Notes: a model not told the origin generated them from the sequence alone. 64,000 bases of DNA from Roseinatronobacter ekhonensis (GCF_900499075.1 NZ_UIHC01000003.1:62001-126000); one strand, 5' to 3'. Counted from the stretch's first letter, positions 17,038-25,737 are shown. Translations and numbers: made by a program.

Positions 17038-18219
17038 CTACTGCGCCTGTTCCGTAAGCCCCGCCACCTTGCACCAATGCGCCATCCGGGCGGAGAACAC
17101 GCCGTCGAATTCATGCTCTGCGGCAAAGGCGCGCGCGCTGTCGCAGGCCAGCACAAGGCGGTCGCGGTCCCGGTCCCACCCCGCAATCAGATCGGCCAGC
17201 GCGGCGACATTGCCCAAGGGTGCCAGACCGCCACCGCCGCTACGTTCTTGGACTCCGCGCCACATGCCATTGTCGAACCCCGCCACCGCAAGCCCGCAGC
17301 CCATCGCCTCGAGATAGGTGCAAGACGGGTCCGACTGGCGATGACACGACAGGAAAACATCGGCCTGCCTGCGGTTGATCGGAACCAGTTCGCGCACAAA
17401 ATCCACCGGTGGATGCAGGCGCACGCGGCCATCAAAGCGGGCCAGACCAGCGCCGATCTCGGCCTCCAGACTGCCCGTGCCGTAAATATCCAGCGTGGCC
17501 TCTACGCCCAGCGCGGCCAGGCGGTCCATAACCGGCAACAGGTCGCCCGCGCCTTTCATCGGCTCCAGACGTCCCGAATGGATCAGCCGCAACGGCGCGC
17601 CGCTGCGCAATCGCTCGGCGCGGGTTGTCATCTCGTCGTCCCGCGCCATCATGTCGCCGCTCAGCCGGTTGTCCAGATACAGATGTGCATCGCGCACCAG
17701 CCCGCGATAGACGTCATAGGCCGGATATCCGTTGAACTGCACCGCATCGGCAGCGCGCAGGGCGCGGCGCAACCGGCGTTCCTGCTTCAGGGTCCACAGC
17801 GCAGAGCGCAACCGCCGCGCCAGCCCGCGCGTGCGGTCCATCCACAATATACGCAACCGCGTGCCCAGCGTGTATTCCAGCACATAGACAAGTTTGGCAT
17901 CGACGGCTTTCACCTGTGCCGGAAAGTCCAGAGCTTCATGGTCATCGGCGGCGGCAGCAACAAGGGCCACATCGCGCCCCAGATGCGGGGTGATCGGTGC
18001 GCCACGCGGCACAATGGCCAGATCGAACCCCAGTGACCCCGGCGGGCAATGCACCCCGAACGGCAAGGGCAATCCGACATCGCGCAGCACGACCGAAACG
18101 GGGCCGGGCCATTCGGCCACATGCCGCTCCATGCCCTGCACGAATTTCGCGTCCAGCCACAGCCCGTCTTCACGCTGCTGCGCGGGGGCGCTGGAATAGA
18201 TCACTAACCGGTTTGCCAT
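17038..18219 (-). CDS. Glycosyltransferase, GT4-like
   Basis: 393 residues with the two-domain GT-B plan. The C-terminal half has the sugar-nucleotide site pattern: IHSGRLEPMKG followed by SDPSCTYLEAMGCGLAVAGFD, the E-x7-E region of group 1 transferases. No signal peptide or membrane helix. The acceptor is unknown. Its place between uraH and the HPP-CBS gene in a purine-degradation locus is odd and may only reflect shared transcription. Confidence 0.8.
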   Translation of the reverse strand: MANRLVIYSSAPAQQREDGLWLDAKFVQGMERHVAEWPGPVSVVLRDVGLPLPFGVHCPPGSLGFDLAIVPRGAPITPHLGRDVALVAAAADDHEALDFPAQVKAVDAKLVYVLEYTLGTRLRILWMDRTRGLARRLRSALWTLKQERRLRRALRAADAVQFNGYPAYDVYRGLVRDAHLYLDNRLSGDMMARDDEMTTRAERLRSGAPLRLIHSGRLEPMKGAGDLLPVMDRLAALGVEATLDIYGTGSLEAEIGAGLARFDGRVRLHPPVDFVRELVPINRRQADVFLSCHRQSDPSCTYLEAMGCGLAVAGFDNGMWRGVQERSGGGGLAPLGNVAALADLIAGWDRDRDRLVLACDSARAFAAEHEFDGVFSARMAHWCKVAGLTEQAQ

Positions 18220-18276
18220 ACCTGTCCTTGCACTGTGTCACAGCTATGCGCGGACGGACCGGACCGGTCAAGCAGC

Positions 18277-18633
18277 TTAGCTGCCGCGATAGGTGGAAAA
18301 CCCGAAGGGCGACAGCAACAGCGGCACATGGTAATGGCTATCAGGATCGCTTATGCCAAAGCGGATCGGCACCATATCCAGAAACAACGGGTCCGCGCCG
18401 GCCTGACCTGAGGCGCGCAAGTAGTCACCCGCGGCAAAGCGCAGCTCATAGGTTCCGGTCGCGAACCGATCTTGCGGCAGGATCGGGCTGTCGGTGCGTC
18501 CGTCGGCATTGGTGGTCATGCGTGCCAGCTCGACCGGGGTGTCGCCGTCCAGCCGGTAGAGCACAACCTCCAGCCCGGCAGCGGGTAGCCCGCGCGCGGT
18601 GTCCAGAACATGAGTGGTCAGAAATCCGGCCAT
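18277..18633 (-). CDS. uraH: 5-hydroxyisourate hydrolase
   Basis: 118 residues, transthyretin-like. Hydrolyses 5-hydroxyisourate, the PuuD product, to OHCU. The catalytic marks are THVLDTARG at the N-terminus (H8) and the C-terminal tetrapeptide YRGS (115-118), diagnostic of the enzyme as against animal transthyretin. The start is ATG 18633, with GGAGGG upstream; the longer frame to 18714 is rejected. Divergent from the puuE-uraD fusion, so the two halves of the pathway share a promoter region. Confidence 0.95.
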   Translation of the reverse strand: MAGFLTTHVLDTARGLPAAGLEVVLYRLDGDTPVELARMTTNADGRTDSPILPQDRFATGTYELRFAAGDYLRASGQAGADPLFLDMVPIRFGISDPDSHYHVPLLLSPFGFSTYRGS

Positions 18634-18748
18634 ATCGCCCTCCATTTGTCGGCTTTGCGTGCATCTAGCCGCAAGCCCGTGCAAAACACCAGCGCAGGCT
18701 CTTGTGCGCGGCACGCAGGTCTTTCAAGAAATTCGAGAAAGCGGAAAT

Positions 18749-18773
18749 GATTATTCTGCTTTATCACATAATC
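18749..18773. promoter_or_regulatory. Dyad in the uraH / puuE-uraD promoter region
   Basis: GATTAT and ATAATC form a perfect 6-bp inverted repeat around a 13-base spacer, in an AT-rich stretch 22 bp upstream of the puuE-uraD start. Position and base composition suit an operator for a purine-pathway regulator. No known motif is matched. Confidence 0.35.
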
Positions 18774-18795
18774 GCATCACGATCGGAGGCACCCT

Positions 18796-20211
18796 TTGCA
18801 ACGCTACCCCCGCAACATGACCGGATATGGCCCAACCCCGCCCAAGGCCGACTGGCCGGCAGGCGCGAAGATCGCGATCTCTCTGGTGTTGAACTACGAG
18901 GAAGGCGGCGAAAACTGCCTGCTGCACGGTGATGCCGCGTCCGAAGGGTTTCTGTCCGACATCCCCGGCGCGGCCCCATGGCCGGGAATGCGCCACTGGA
19001 ACATGGAATCGATCTATGATTACGGAGCGCGCGCGGGGTTCTGGCGGCTGCACCGGCTATTCACGTCCCGCGACCTGCCTGTGACCATCTTTGGCGTGGC
19101 CAGCGCTTTGGCCCGCAGTCCTGAACAGGTGGGGGCCATGCAAAGCGCGGGCTGGGAGATTGCGAGCCACGGGCTGAAATGGGTCGAGCATCGCGACATG
19201 CCCGAGGAGGAAGAGCGCGCCGCCATTGCCGAGGCCATCCGCCTGCATACCGAAGTGACGGGCGCCGCGCCGCGCGGCTGGTATACCGGGCGTTGCTCAA
19301 CCAACACCGTGCGGCTGGTGGCCGAAACCGGCGGGTTCGACTGGATTTCGGACACCTATGACGATGACCTGCCGCATTGGATGGAAATTGGCGACCGCGA
19401 CCAACTGATCCTACCTTATACGCTTGAAGCCAATGACATGCGCTTTGCCACCGCGCCGGGCTGGGTCACGGGCCGCGATTTCGAGGATTACCTCAAAGAC
19501 GCGTTCGATGTGCTTTATGCCGAAGGTGACGCAGGCGCACCAAAAATGCTGTCTATCGGGCTGCATTGCCGGCTTGTCGGGCGTCCGGGCAAGATCGCGG
19601 GGCTGATGCGCTTTCTGGACCATGCCATGGCGCATGATGGCGTGTGGTTCGCTACGCGCGCACAGATCGCGCAGCATTGGGCCACGCATCATCCGCACCA
19701 GCGCCACGCGCGCCCCAGCCAGATGGACCGCGAAAGCTTCGTCGCCAAATTCGGCGGCATCTATGAGCATTCCCCTTGGGTCGCCGAAGCCGCGCACGCG
19801 TTGGAACTGGGCCCCGCGCATGACAGCGCGGCGGGGCTGGCGCATGCCATGGCGCGCGCGTTTCGCAGGGGCAGTGCCGAGGCCCGGATGCAGGTCTTGC
19901 GCGCGCACCCCGACCTTGCGGGCAAGCTCGCCGCTGCCAAGCGCCTGACCGCAGAGTCCACGGCCGAGCAATCAAGCGCCGGGCTTGATGCGCTGACCGA
20001 TGCCGAACGCGCCAGCTTCCAGAATCTCAACACCGAGTATGTTGCCAAGCATGGCTTTCCCTTCATCATCGCCGTGCGCGACAATACCAAGGACAGCATC
20101 CTTTCGGCATTCCAGACCCGCATCGCCAATGACAGCGCGACCGAATTCGCCACTGCCTGCGCGCAGGTGGAACGTATCGCCGCGCTGCGCCTGACGGATA
20201 TGCTGCCATGA
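18796..20211 (+). CDS. puuE: Fused allantoinase PuuE and OHCU decarboxylase UraD
   Basis: 471 residues joining two steps of urate breakdown. Residues 1 to about 305 form a polysaccharide-deacetylase-like allantoinase (PuuE type, allantoin to allantoate), with YEEGGENCLLHGD near the N-terminus and GRCSTNT in the middle. Residues about 310-471 form OHCU decarboxylase, which makes S-allantoin, with its catalytic His in RAHPDLAGKLA. The gene starts with TTG at 18796, preceded by GGAGG at 6 bases; no better ATG exists, since the first (18817) would trim the conserved N-terminus. Such fusions are known in proteobacteria. Confidence 0.93.
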   Translation: MQRYPRNMTGYGPTPPKADWPAGAKIAISLVLNYEEGGENCLLHGDAASEGFLSDIPGAAPWPGMRHWNMESIYDYGARAGFWRLHRLFTSRDLPVTIFGVASALARSPEQVGAMQSAGWEIASHGLKWVEHRDMPEEEERAAIAEAIRLHTEVTGAAPRGWYTGRCSTNTVRLVAETGGFDWISDTYDDDLPHWMEIGDRDQLILPYTLEANDMRFATAPGWVTGRDFEDYLKDAFDVLYAEGDAGAPKMLSIGLHCRLVGRPGKIAGLMRFLDHAMAHDGVWFATRAQIAQHWATHHPHQRHARPSQMDRESFVAKFGGIYEHSPWVAEAAHALELGPAHDSAAGLAHAMARAFRRGSAEARMQVLRAHPDLAGKLAAAKRLTAESTAEQSSAGLDALTDAERASFQNLNTEYVAKHGFPFIIAVRDNTKDSILSAFQTRIANDSATEFATACAQVERIAALRLTDMLP

Positions 20212-20240
20212 CAATTTCATCTTGCCAAAAATACTCATGG
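20212..20240 (+). repeat. REP-like intergenic element, copy B (core only)
   Basis: Begins right after the puuE-uraD stop with TTTCATCTTGCCAAAAATACTC, the same core as copies A (3067) and C (25748). The hairpin part is missing or degraded; a GGGG-rich stretch follows and serves as the leader of allA. Confidence 0.6.
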
Positions 20241-20260
20241 CGCAACGGCGGGGGCCGGGC

Positions 20261-20752
20261 ATGATGCAGGTGGTGCGCACTCAGGCCCTGACGGCTACCG
20301 CATTCGCCCCTTTCGGCGATGTGCTGGACATTGACGGCGCGCCCGACAAGATCATCAATCAAGGGCTATGCGGGCGCTTCCATGACCGCGCAAAGCTCGA
20401 TTTCGGGCCGGAGGGCCGCGCGGGGATCTCGATCTTCAATGCAGAGCCGCGCGCCCTGCCCTATGCTCTGAACATGGTAGAGCGCCACCCGGACGGCTCT
20501 CAAGCCTTCATCCCTATGCACCAACACCCGTTTCTGGTGGTCGTCGCCCCAGATGCAAACGGCACCCCCGGCACGCCCTTGGCGTTCCTGACCACTGGCG
20601 CGCAGGCGATCAATTTTCACCGCAACACATGGCACGGGGTTCTGACACCCCTCGCCACGCCGGGGCTGTTCGCGGTCATAGACCGCATCGGCCCCACCCC
20701 GAACCTGGAGGAGCACTGGTTCACCCCCCCGTGGGAGGTGCGCACACCCTAA
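20261..20752 (+). CDS. allA: Ureidoglycolate lyase
   Basis: 163 residues, a cupin-type enzyme that splits ureidoglycolate to glyoxylate and urea, the last step of the pathway here. The family pattern MVERHPDGSQAFIPM and the NTWHGVLTPL metal-site region are present. The start is ATG 20261 (ATG 20264 also possible) after a G-rich leader; homology does not extend to the upstream frame. It follows puuE-uraD by 49 bp and leads to the permease, forming one operon. Confidence 0.93.
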   Translation: MMQVVRTQALTATAFAPFGDVLDIDGAPDKIINQGLCGRFHDRAKLDFGPEGRAGISIFNAEPRALPYALNMVERHPDGSQAFIPMHQHPFLVVVAPDANGTPGTPLAFLTTGAQAINFHRNTWHGVLTPLATPGLFAVIDRIGPTPNLEEHWFTPPWEVRTP

Positions 20753-20825
20753 GCAAAAGACCCGCGAAAACTGGGACACCCGCCTTGGCGGACCAATCCC
20801 GCATGTCTTTGGAGGAGGACAGACA

Positions 20826-22250
20826 ATGACAGACAATTCCCTTGGCACGCCTGCGCAGTTGCGCGACGTGGACTATATGCCACCCGTCTACAAGGCGATC
20901 CCGCTGGGCGTGCAGCATGTGCTGGCGATGTTCGTGTCGAACGTGACGCCCGCGATCATCGTGGCTGGTGCGGCCGGCTTCGGCTTCGGCTCGAACTCGC
21001 CCGATTTCCCGAACCTGATCTACATGTTGCAAATGTCGATGTTCTTTGCCGGCGTCGCCACGCTGTTCCAGACCATCACCCTTGGTCCCATAGGCGCGCG
21101 TATGCCCATCGTGCAGGGCACGTCCTTTGCGTTCATCCCCATCATGATCCCGCTGGTGGCGGGCAAAGGCGTCGATGCGATGGCAGCGGTCATGGGCGGC
21201 ATCCTTGTGGGCGGGCTGTTCCATGCGGCGCTTGGGCCCATCATCGGACGCATCCGCTTCGCGCTGCCGCCCTTGGTCACGGGTCTGGTCGTCACCATGA
21301 TCGGCCTCGCCTTGGTGCGCGTGGGTGTGCAATACGCCGCCGGTGGCGTCCCGGCAATGGGAACCGAAGCCTTCGGAAACCTGCAAAGCTGGTCGGTCGC
21401 GATGGTCGTGATTTTCGTCACCTTGGGTCTGAAATTTTTCACCCGCGGGATGATGGCCATTTCCGCCGTGTTGCTGGGCCTGCTGGCGGGCTACGCGGTG
21501 GCCTTCGCGCTTGGCATGGTCAGCTTCGGCAATGTTGGCCGCGCCGCCGTTTTCGCGCTGCCCAACCCCTTGCATTTCGGGCTGGAATTCACCGCCGCCG
21601 CGATCATCGGCTTCTGCGCAATGGCCTTCGTCTCTGCGGTGGAAACCGTGGGCGACGTGTCGGGCATTGCCAAGGGGGGCGCGGGGCGCGAAGCGACCGA
21701 CCGCGAAATCTCTGGCGCGACCTATGCCGATGGTCTGGGCACCGCCGTGTCGGGCCTGTTTGGCGCGCTGCCCAATACCAGCTTCAGCCAGAATGTGGGT
21801 CTGATCGCCATGACCGGCGTGATGTCGCGCCATGTCGTGACCTTTGGCGCGGTGCTGCTGATCGTGGCAGGGCTGTTTCCGAAGGTGGGCGCGATCATCT
21901 CGACAGTCCCCATCGAAGTACTGGGCGGCGGTGTGATCGTGATGTTCGGCATGGTCGTGGCCGCCGGTATTTCCATGCTGTCGGATGTGCATTGGAACCG
22001 CCGCAACATGGTGATCTTCGCGATTTCCCTGTCGCTTGGGTTGGGCCTGCAACTGGAGCCGTCGGCGCTGCAACACCTTCCGGATACTCCGCGCGTTCTG
22101 CTGACATCAGGCATCCTGCCCGCCGCCTTTATCGCCATCATACTGAACTTGATCCTGCCCCAAGAGTTGGCAGGGGAAGCGACCGAAGAGGTCTCTGGCG
22201 GGATGCATGGGGCGGGCGCGGGTCTGGACCCTGCCGACCGCAAAGGCTGA
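20826..22250 (+). CDS. NCS2-family purine (urate/xanthine) permease
   Basis: 474 residues with about 12-14 hydrophobic helices. The QH pair of the first helix (residues 30-31, GVQHVLAMF) and the nucleobase-ascorbate transporter signature QNVGLIAMTG are present. The Q-N-x-G form is typical of purine rather than uracil carriers. In this locus, proton-coupled urate or xanthine uptake is the likely role. AGGAGG precedes the ATG. The terminator at 22258 closes the operon. Confidence 0.9.
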   Translation: MTDNSLGTPAQLRDVDYMPPVYKAIPLGVQHVLAMFVSNVTPAIIVAGAAGFGFGSNSPDFPNLIYMLQMSMFFAGVATLFQTITLGPIGARMPIVQGTSFAFIPIMIPLVAGKGVDAMAAVMGGILVGGLFHAALGPIIGRIRFALPPLVTGLVVTMIGLALVRVGVQYAAGGVPAMGTEAFGNLQSWSVAMVVIFVTLGLKFFTRGMMAISAVLLGLLAGYAVAFALGMVSFGNVGRAAVFALPNPLHFGLEFTAAAIIGFCAMAFVSAVETVGDVSGIAKGGAGREATDREISGATYADGLGTAVSGLFGALPNTSFSQNVGLIAMTGVMSRHVVTFGAVLLIVAGLFPKVGAIISTVPIEVLGGGVIVMFGMVVAAGISMLSDVHWNRRNMVIFAISLSLGLGLQLEPSALQHLPDTPRVLLTSGILPAAFIAIILNLILPQELAGEATEEVSGGMHGAGAGLDPADRKG

Positions 22251-22257
22251 CGCAGAC

Positions 22258-22289
22258 GGGTGGCGCGAGGTGTTTTTCCCGCGCCACCC
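22258..22289 (+). terminator. Hairpin after the purine permease
   Basis: GGGTGGCGCG (22258-22267) pairs perfectly with CGCGCCACCC (22280-22289), 7 bp after the permease stop. The T-run lies in the loop instead of after the stem, so termination may be less efficient than a classic site. Confidence 0.6.
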
Positions 22290-22290
22290 C

Positions 22291-22320
22291 TTGACGGCTG
22301 GGGGCGGAGGTCTCTTATAG
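22291..22320 (+). promoter_or_regulatory. Likely housekeeping promoter of sodB
   Basis: TTGACG (22291-22296), an 18-base spacer and TTATAG (22315-22320). This is a good match to the vegetative sigma-factor pattern and sits 36 bp before sodB, directly after the terminator hairpin of the previous operon. Confidence 0.5.
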
Positions 22321-22356
22321 AGTGCAGCTAAACCCATAAAGAAAGACGAGGAAAGC

Positions 22357-22956
22357 ATGGCATTTTCACTTCCCGACCTTCCCTACGCACATGACGCGCT
22401 GGCCGATCTGGGCATGAGCGCCGAGACGCTCGAATTTCACCATGACATCCACCACAAGGCCTATGTCGATAACGGCAACAAGCTGATCGCGGGCACCGAG
22501 TGGGAAGGAAAGTCGGTCGAAGATATCATCACCGGCACCTACCAGTCGGGCGCAGTTGCGCAATCGGGCATTTTCAACAATGCCAGCCAGCACTGGAACC
22601 ACGTCCAGTTCTGGGAGATGATGGGTCCAGGCACCGGCGGCATGCCGGGAGAGCTTGAAAAAGCGCTGACCGAAAGCTTCGGCTCTGTCGACAAGTTCAA
22701 GGAAGACTTCGCTGCTGCTGGTGCAGGCCAGTTCGGTTCCGGCTGGTGCTGGCTCGTGAAGGACAAGGACGGCTCCTTGCGCGTGACCAAGACCGAAAAC
22801 GGCGTGAACCCCCTGTGCTTTGGCCAAACCGCGCTTCTGGGTTGCGACGTGTGGGAGCACAGCTACTACATCGACTTCCGCAACAAGCGCCCGGCGTATC
22901 TGTCGAACTTCCTCGAAAAGCTGGTGAACTGGGACAACGTCGCCGGTCGGATGTAA
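22357..22956 (+). CDS. sodB: Superoxide dismutase, iron type
   Basis: 199 residues. Converts superoxide to hydrogen peroxide and oxygen in the cytoplasm. Metal ligands are H28, H82, D164 and H168. The second-sphere Gln is Q78, four residues before the second His ligand, as in Fe-SOD; Mn-SOD has Gly there. GSGWCWLV also fits the iron type. GAGGAAAG precedes the ATG. A strong terminator follows, so it is a single-gene unit. Confidence 0.96.
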   Translation: MAFSLPDLPYAHDALADLGMSAETLEFHHDIHHKAYVDNGNKLIAGTEWEGKSVEDIITGTYQSGAVAQSGIFNNASQHWNHVQFWEMMGPGTGGMPGELEKALTESFGSVDKFKEDFAAAGAGQFGSGWCWLVKDKDGSLRVTKTENGVNPLCFGQTALLGCDVWEHSYYIDFRNKRPAYLSNFLEKLVNWDNVAGRM

Positions 22957-22981
22957 GACGCCTCAAGTGTCAGTTTAACAG

Positions 22982-23011
22982 AAAGGGCGCCCAACTTGGG
23001 CGCCCTTTTTT
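22982..23011 (+). terminator. Rho-independent terminator of sodB
   Basis: AAAGGGCGCCC (22982-22992), a 5-base loop, GGGCGCCCTTT (22998-23008) and a run of six T. It lies 25 bp after the sodB stop. Confidence 0.92.
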
Positions 23012-23316
23012 CATGGACTGCCCCTTGGCACGGAACAAGGGCGCAGCCCGCCGCGTCATCGGCGGGCCGTGCGGCGGCCTGCCGATTGGCTGCCACAGGC
23101 GCGCAGATCCCATGTCACATGAGCTTGGCTGCCATAAACTGCTTTCGATCATCGGTCGGATCGGCAGTCCCCGGCCCACCGATGGCGCTCTGTCGCATCG
23201 TCACCTCAAACACTTGCATCCAATGCAACGCGGCTTTGCATCCCTGTGGCTTGCGCTGCGCCGCAGCATGGCCCATCTTTGGAGCAAGTTAACGCAAACA
23301 CCGAAAGGAGCCTACA
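23012..23316. other. Intergenic stretch between sodB and the DUF1127-like gene
   Basis: About 305 bp without a convincing gene. It holds one hairpin, CCCGCCG-N6-CGGCGGG (23047-23066), without a T-run, and the promoter and leader of the small gene at its right end (AAGGAG just before 23317). Short open frames here have no family match or ribosome binding site. Confidence 0.5.
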
Positions 23317-23481
23317 ATGACCGCGCTTCTCACCACGCTGCAAACCCGCCTGCAACAACGCGCCGCCTACACGCGCACCAAAGCGGAACTGGAATCCATG
23401 CCGCTCGATGTCGCCATCGACCTGGATATCTACAAACCCGATGCCGCAAAACTCGCGGCGCAGGCCGTTTACGGGCGCTGA
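23317..23481 (+). CDS. DUF1127-like small protein
   Basis: 54 residues, starting at ATG 23317 after a strong AAGGAG. The C-terminal part RTKAELESMPLDVAIDLDIY, then PDAAKLAAQAVYGR, follows the DUF1127 plan (RTRxELxxLxDxxLxDxGI, then A-VYG). Short DUF1127 proteins in alphaproteobacteria bind RNA or influence small-RNA turnover and phosphate or carbon responses. The 3' end overlaps the convergent coaD by 13 bp. Confidence 0.75.
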   Translation: MTALLTTLQTRLQQRAAYTRTKAELESMPLDVAIDLDIYKPDAAKLAAQAVYGR

Positions 23482-23969
23482 TCCAGCTTTTCCAGTAGCG
23501 CCGCCTTGATCGCGGAGGGCACGAATTTCGTGACATCCCCGCCCAACCGCGCGATTTCCTTGACCAGCTTCGATGCAATCGCCTGATGGCGGGCCTCTGC
23601 CATCAGGAACACGGTTTCCACGCTGTCATCCATCGCGCGGTTCATGCCGACCATCTGGAACTCATACTCGAAATCCGTGACAGCGCGCAGCCCGCGAATG
23701 ATGATCGACGCGCCCACTTCGTGCGCGCAATCAATCAGAAGGTTCTCGAACGGGTGAGCGATGATCTCGACACCGGTGCGCGCGGACAACTCGGCAACCT
23801 CGGTCTCTATCATCGCCACGCGCTCTTCCAAACTGAATAGCGGCCCCTTGTCGCGGTTGATCGCCACGCCAATCACCAGCCTGTCGACAAGCTGCGCGGC
23901 GCGCGTGATGATATCGACATGGCCCAGCGTCAGCGGGTCAAATGTTCCGGGGTAAAGACCGATGCGCAT
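23469..23969 (-). CDS. coaD: Phosphopantetheine adenylyltransferase
   Basis: 166 residues. Transfers AMP to 4'-phosphopantetheine, the penultimate step of CoA synthesis. The nucleotidyltransferase motif YPGTFDPLTLGH is at the N-terminus, with IIRGLRAVTDFEYE and the C-terminal SSxxR-like VTKFVPSAI region. The start is ATG 23969 with GAGGGA upstream; the extension to 24020 is rejected on homology. Confidence 0.96.
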   Translation of the reverse strand: MRIGLYPGTFDPLTLGHVDIITRAAQLVDRLVIGVAINRDKGPLFSLEERVAMIETEVAELSARTGVEIIAHPFENLLIDCAHEVGASIIIRGLRAVTDFEYEFQMVGMNRAMDDSVETVFLMAEARHQAIASKLVKEIARLGGDVTKFVPSAIKAALLEKLDQRP

Positions 23970-24029
23970 GATGTCCCTCGCGTTTTTCGCCACGCAACAA
24001 TATTGCGCGGCAAAACGCAACCCTTGGCA

Positions 24030-24464
24030 TCAATAGCCGGCAATCATGCCGGTCAGCGCGTCTTTCTCCAGTTGCAGTTCTGACAGGCGGCCTGCGACCA
24101 CGTCCCCGATCGAGATCAACGCGATCATGCGACCCGATTCTATCACCGGCAAATGGCGGAAGCGTTTCGCGGTCATGGTCTGCAACACGACATCCGCGTC
24201 ATCCTCTGGCGCACAGCCGAACACATCACGTGTCATGACCGCGTCGACCGTATCGGCCATGCAGGCAGCCCCCCGCTTGCCCAATTCGCGGACGATGTCG
24301 CGCTCCGACAATATCCCCGCCACCGTCGCGCCGTCATCAGAGATGACCACCGCCCCGATCCGCTTTTCCGACAAAAGCTGTGCTGCCTGTTCCAGCGACG
24401 TTCCACGCGGCAAGGTGACCACGCCGCTCCCGGCCTTGTTGCGCACGATCTGATTGACAAGCAT
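24030..24464 (-). CDS. CBS-domain-pair protein
   Basis: 144 residues made only of two CBS domains (about 10-60 and 78-135). Landmarks are LLSEKRIGAVVISDDG with ILSERDIVRELGKRG, and DADVVLQTMTAKRFRHLPVIE with ALISIGDVV. Such pairs bind AMP, ATP or similar ligands and often regulate a partner. The start is ATG 24464 after a strong GGAGGAGG. It lies 94 bp downstream of the PLP-enzyme gene and 60 bp upstream of coaD. Confidence 0.85.
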   Translation of the reverse strand: MLVNQIVRNKAGSGVVTLPRGTSLEQAAQLLSEKRIGAVVISDDGATVAGILSERDIVRELGKRGAACMADTVDAVMTRDVFGCAPEDDADVVLQTMTAKRFRHLPVIESGRMIALISIGDVVAGRLSELQLEKDALTGMIAGY

Positions 24465-24558
24465 GGGTTTTCCTCCTCCGCTGGTGGGCCGCGACGCAGC
24501 GCGACACCTTGCCGCAGCATCCGCCAGCAAACGGGGGCCTGTCAAGAACCCAAACGGC

Positions 24559-25737
24559 TTAGGCCGTGGCCGCGCGGATCGCGGTTTCGAATTCGTGCGT
24601 CAGCAGGTTTATATCCTCTACCCCCACAGATACCCGGAAAAACCCTTCCGATATGCCAAGTGCGGCGCGTCCCTCGGCCCCAAGTGCTCGGTGCGAGGAA
24701 CTGGCCGGATGCGACAGCGTCGTCCCGATATCGCCCAAGGTCGGCGCAAACGCGATATTGGGTGCCGCCTGCGTCAGGCGGTTGGCCGCCGCGCGCCCGC
24801 CCCCGATCTCGAAACTGACCATATGCCCGCCGCGTGTTCCAAGCAGGGCCACGGCGCGGTTGTGGTCAGGATGGTCGGGGCGTGTCGGGTAAAGCACCCG
24901 GCGCACACCCGGCAAACCCGCGATATGATCGGCCAGCGCGCGCGCATTCTCTTCTGCCCGGTCATAGCGCAACTCGAAGGAATACAGACCCCGCTCGGCC
25001 AGCCAGCAATCGAACGGGCTGGGGGTAAACCCGACCGTCACGGCGAAATCATAGATCGCCTTGCGATGCGCAGGATCAGCCGCCGCAACATAACCAAGCG
25101 TTGCATCCGAATGTCCGGCCAGGATCTTGGTGACCGAATGCAGCACGATATCGGCACCATGCGCGAATGGCTGGTAGCCGCGCGGCGTGGTAAACGTGTT
25201 GTCCACCACCACCAGCACCCCGCGCGCCCGCGCCTCTGCCATGATCGCGGCCATATCTGCCACCCGCAGCGTCGGGTTCGACACCACCTCCAGCAGGATC
25301 AGCCGCGTCTCGGGCCGGATGGCGGCAATGAACCGCGCCGCGTCGGTCGGGTCGGCCAACGAGGTGGCAACACCCAGACGGGGCAGATCCTCGCGCATCA
25401 GCCGCAGTGACCGCCCATAAAGCTGGTCGCCGCCCAGCACATGATCGCCCGCGCGCGTCAGCCCCATCAGCACCGCCGCAACCGCAGCCATCCCGGACCC
25501 CAGCACGATCCCGCCATCCGCGCGTTCCAGACTGTCGATCTTGAACGCAAGCACATCGGCATTCGGGTGGCCCTCGCGCGCATAGGTATAGCCCTGCACA
25601 CGGCCCTCATACTGCGCATCCAGCGTGTCTGGATCGGGCGAGGCATAGACCACCGATGGCTGGATCGGCGTGCCAACGGCGCGCGACGCGCTCTCGGGCC
25701 ATGCCATCCGCCGCACTAGGCTTTCTTTATCACGCAT
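24559..25737 (-). CDS. Cys/Met-metabolism PLP enzyme (cystathionine synthase/lyase family)
   Basis: 392 residues. Trans-sulfuration family: cystathionine gamma-synthase, beta-lyase and related enzymes. The PLP lysine is in LHSVTKILAGHSDATLG, with the cofactor-binding GSGMAAVAAVL and YTYAREGHPNADVL also present. Which reaction is catalysed cannot be decided by eye. The start is ATG 25737, with GGAGAG upstream; REP copy C forms part of its leader. Confidence 0.85.
   Translation of the reverse strand: MRDKESLVRRMAWPESASRAVGTPIQPSVVYASPDPDTLDAQYEGRVQGYTYAREGHPNADVLAFKIDSLERADGGIVLGSGMAAVAAVLMGLTRAGDHVLGGDQLYGRSLRLMREDLPRLGVATSLADPTDAARFIAAIRPETRLILLEVVSNPTLRVADMAAIMAEARARGVLVVVDNTFTTPRGYQPFAHGADIVLHSVTKILAGHSDATLGYVAAADPAHRKAIYDFAVTVGFTPSPFDCWLAERGLYSFELRYDRAEENARALADHIAGLPGVRRVLYPTRPDHPDHNRAVALLGTRGGHMVSFEIGGGRAAANRLTQAAPNIAFAPTLGDIGTTLSHPASSSHRALGAEGRAALGISEGFFRVSVGVEDINLLTHEFETAIRAATA

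Noticed and set aside
20721-22076. A 451-codon minus-strand frame
   Set aside because: Antisense to the NCS2 permease; extremely His/Asp/Arg-rich with no family pattern.
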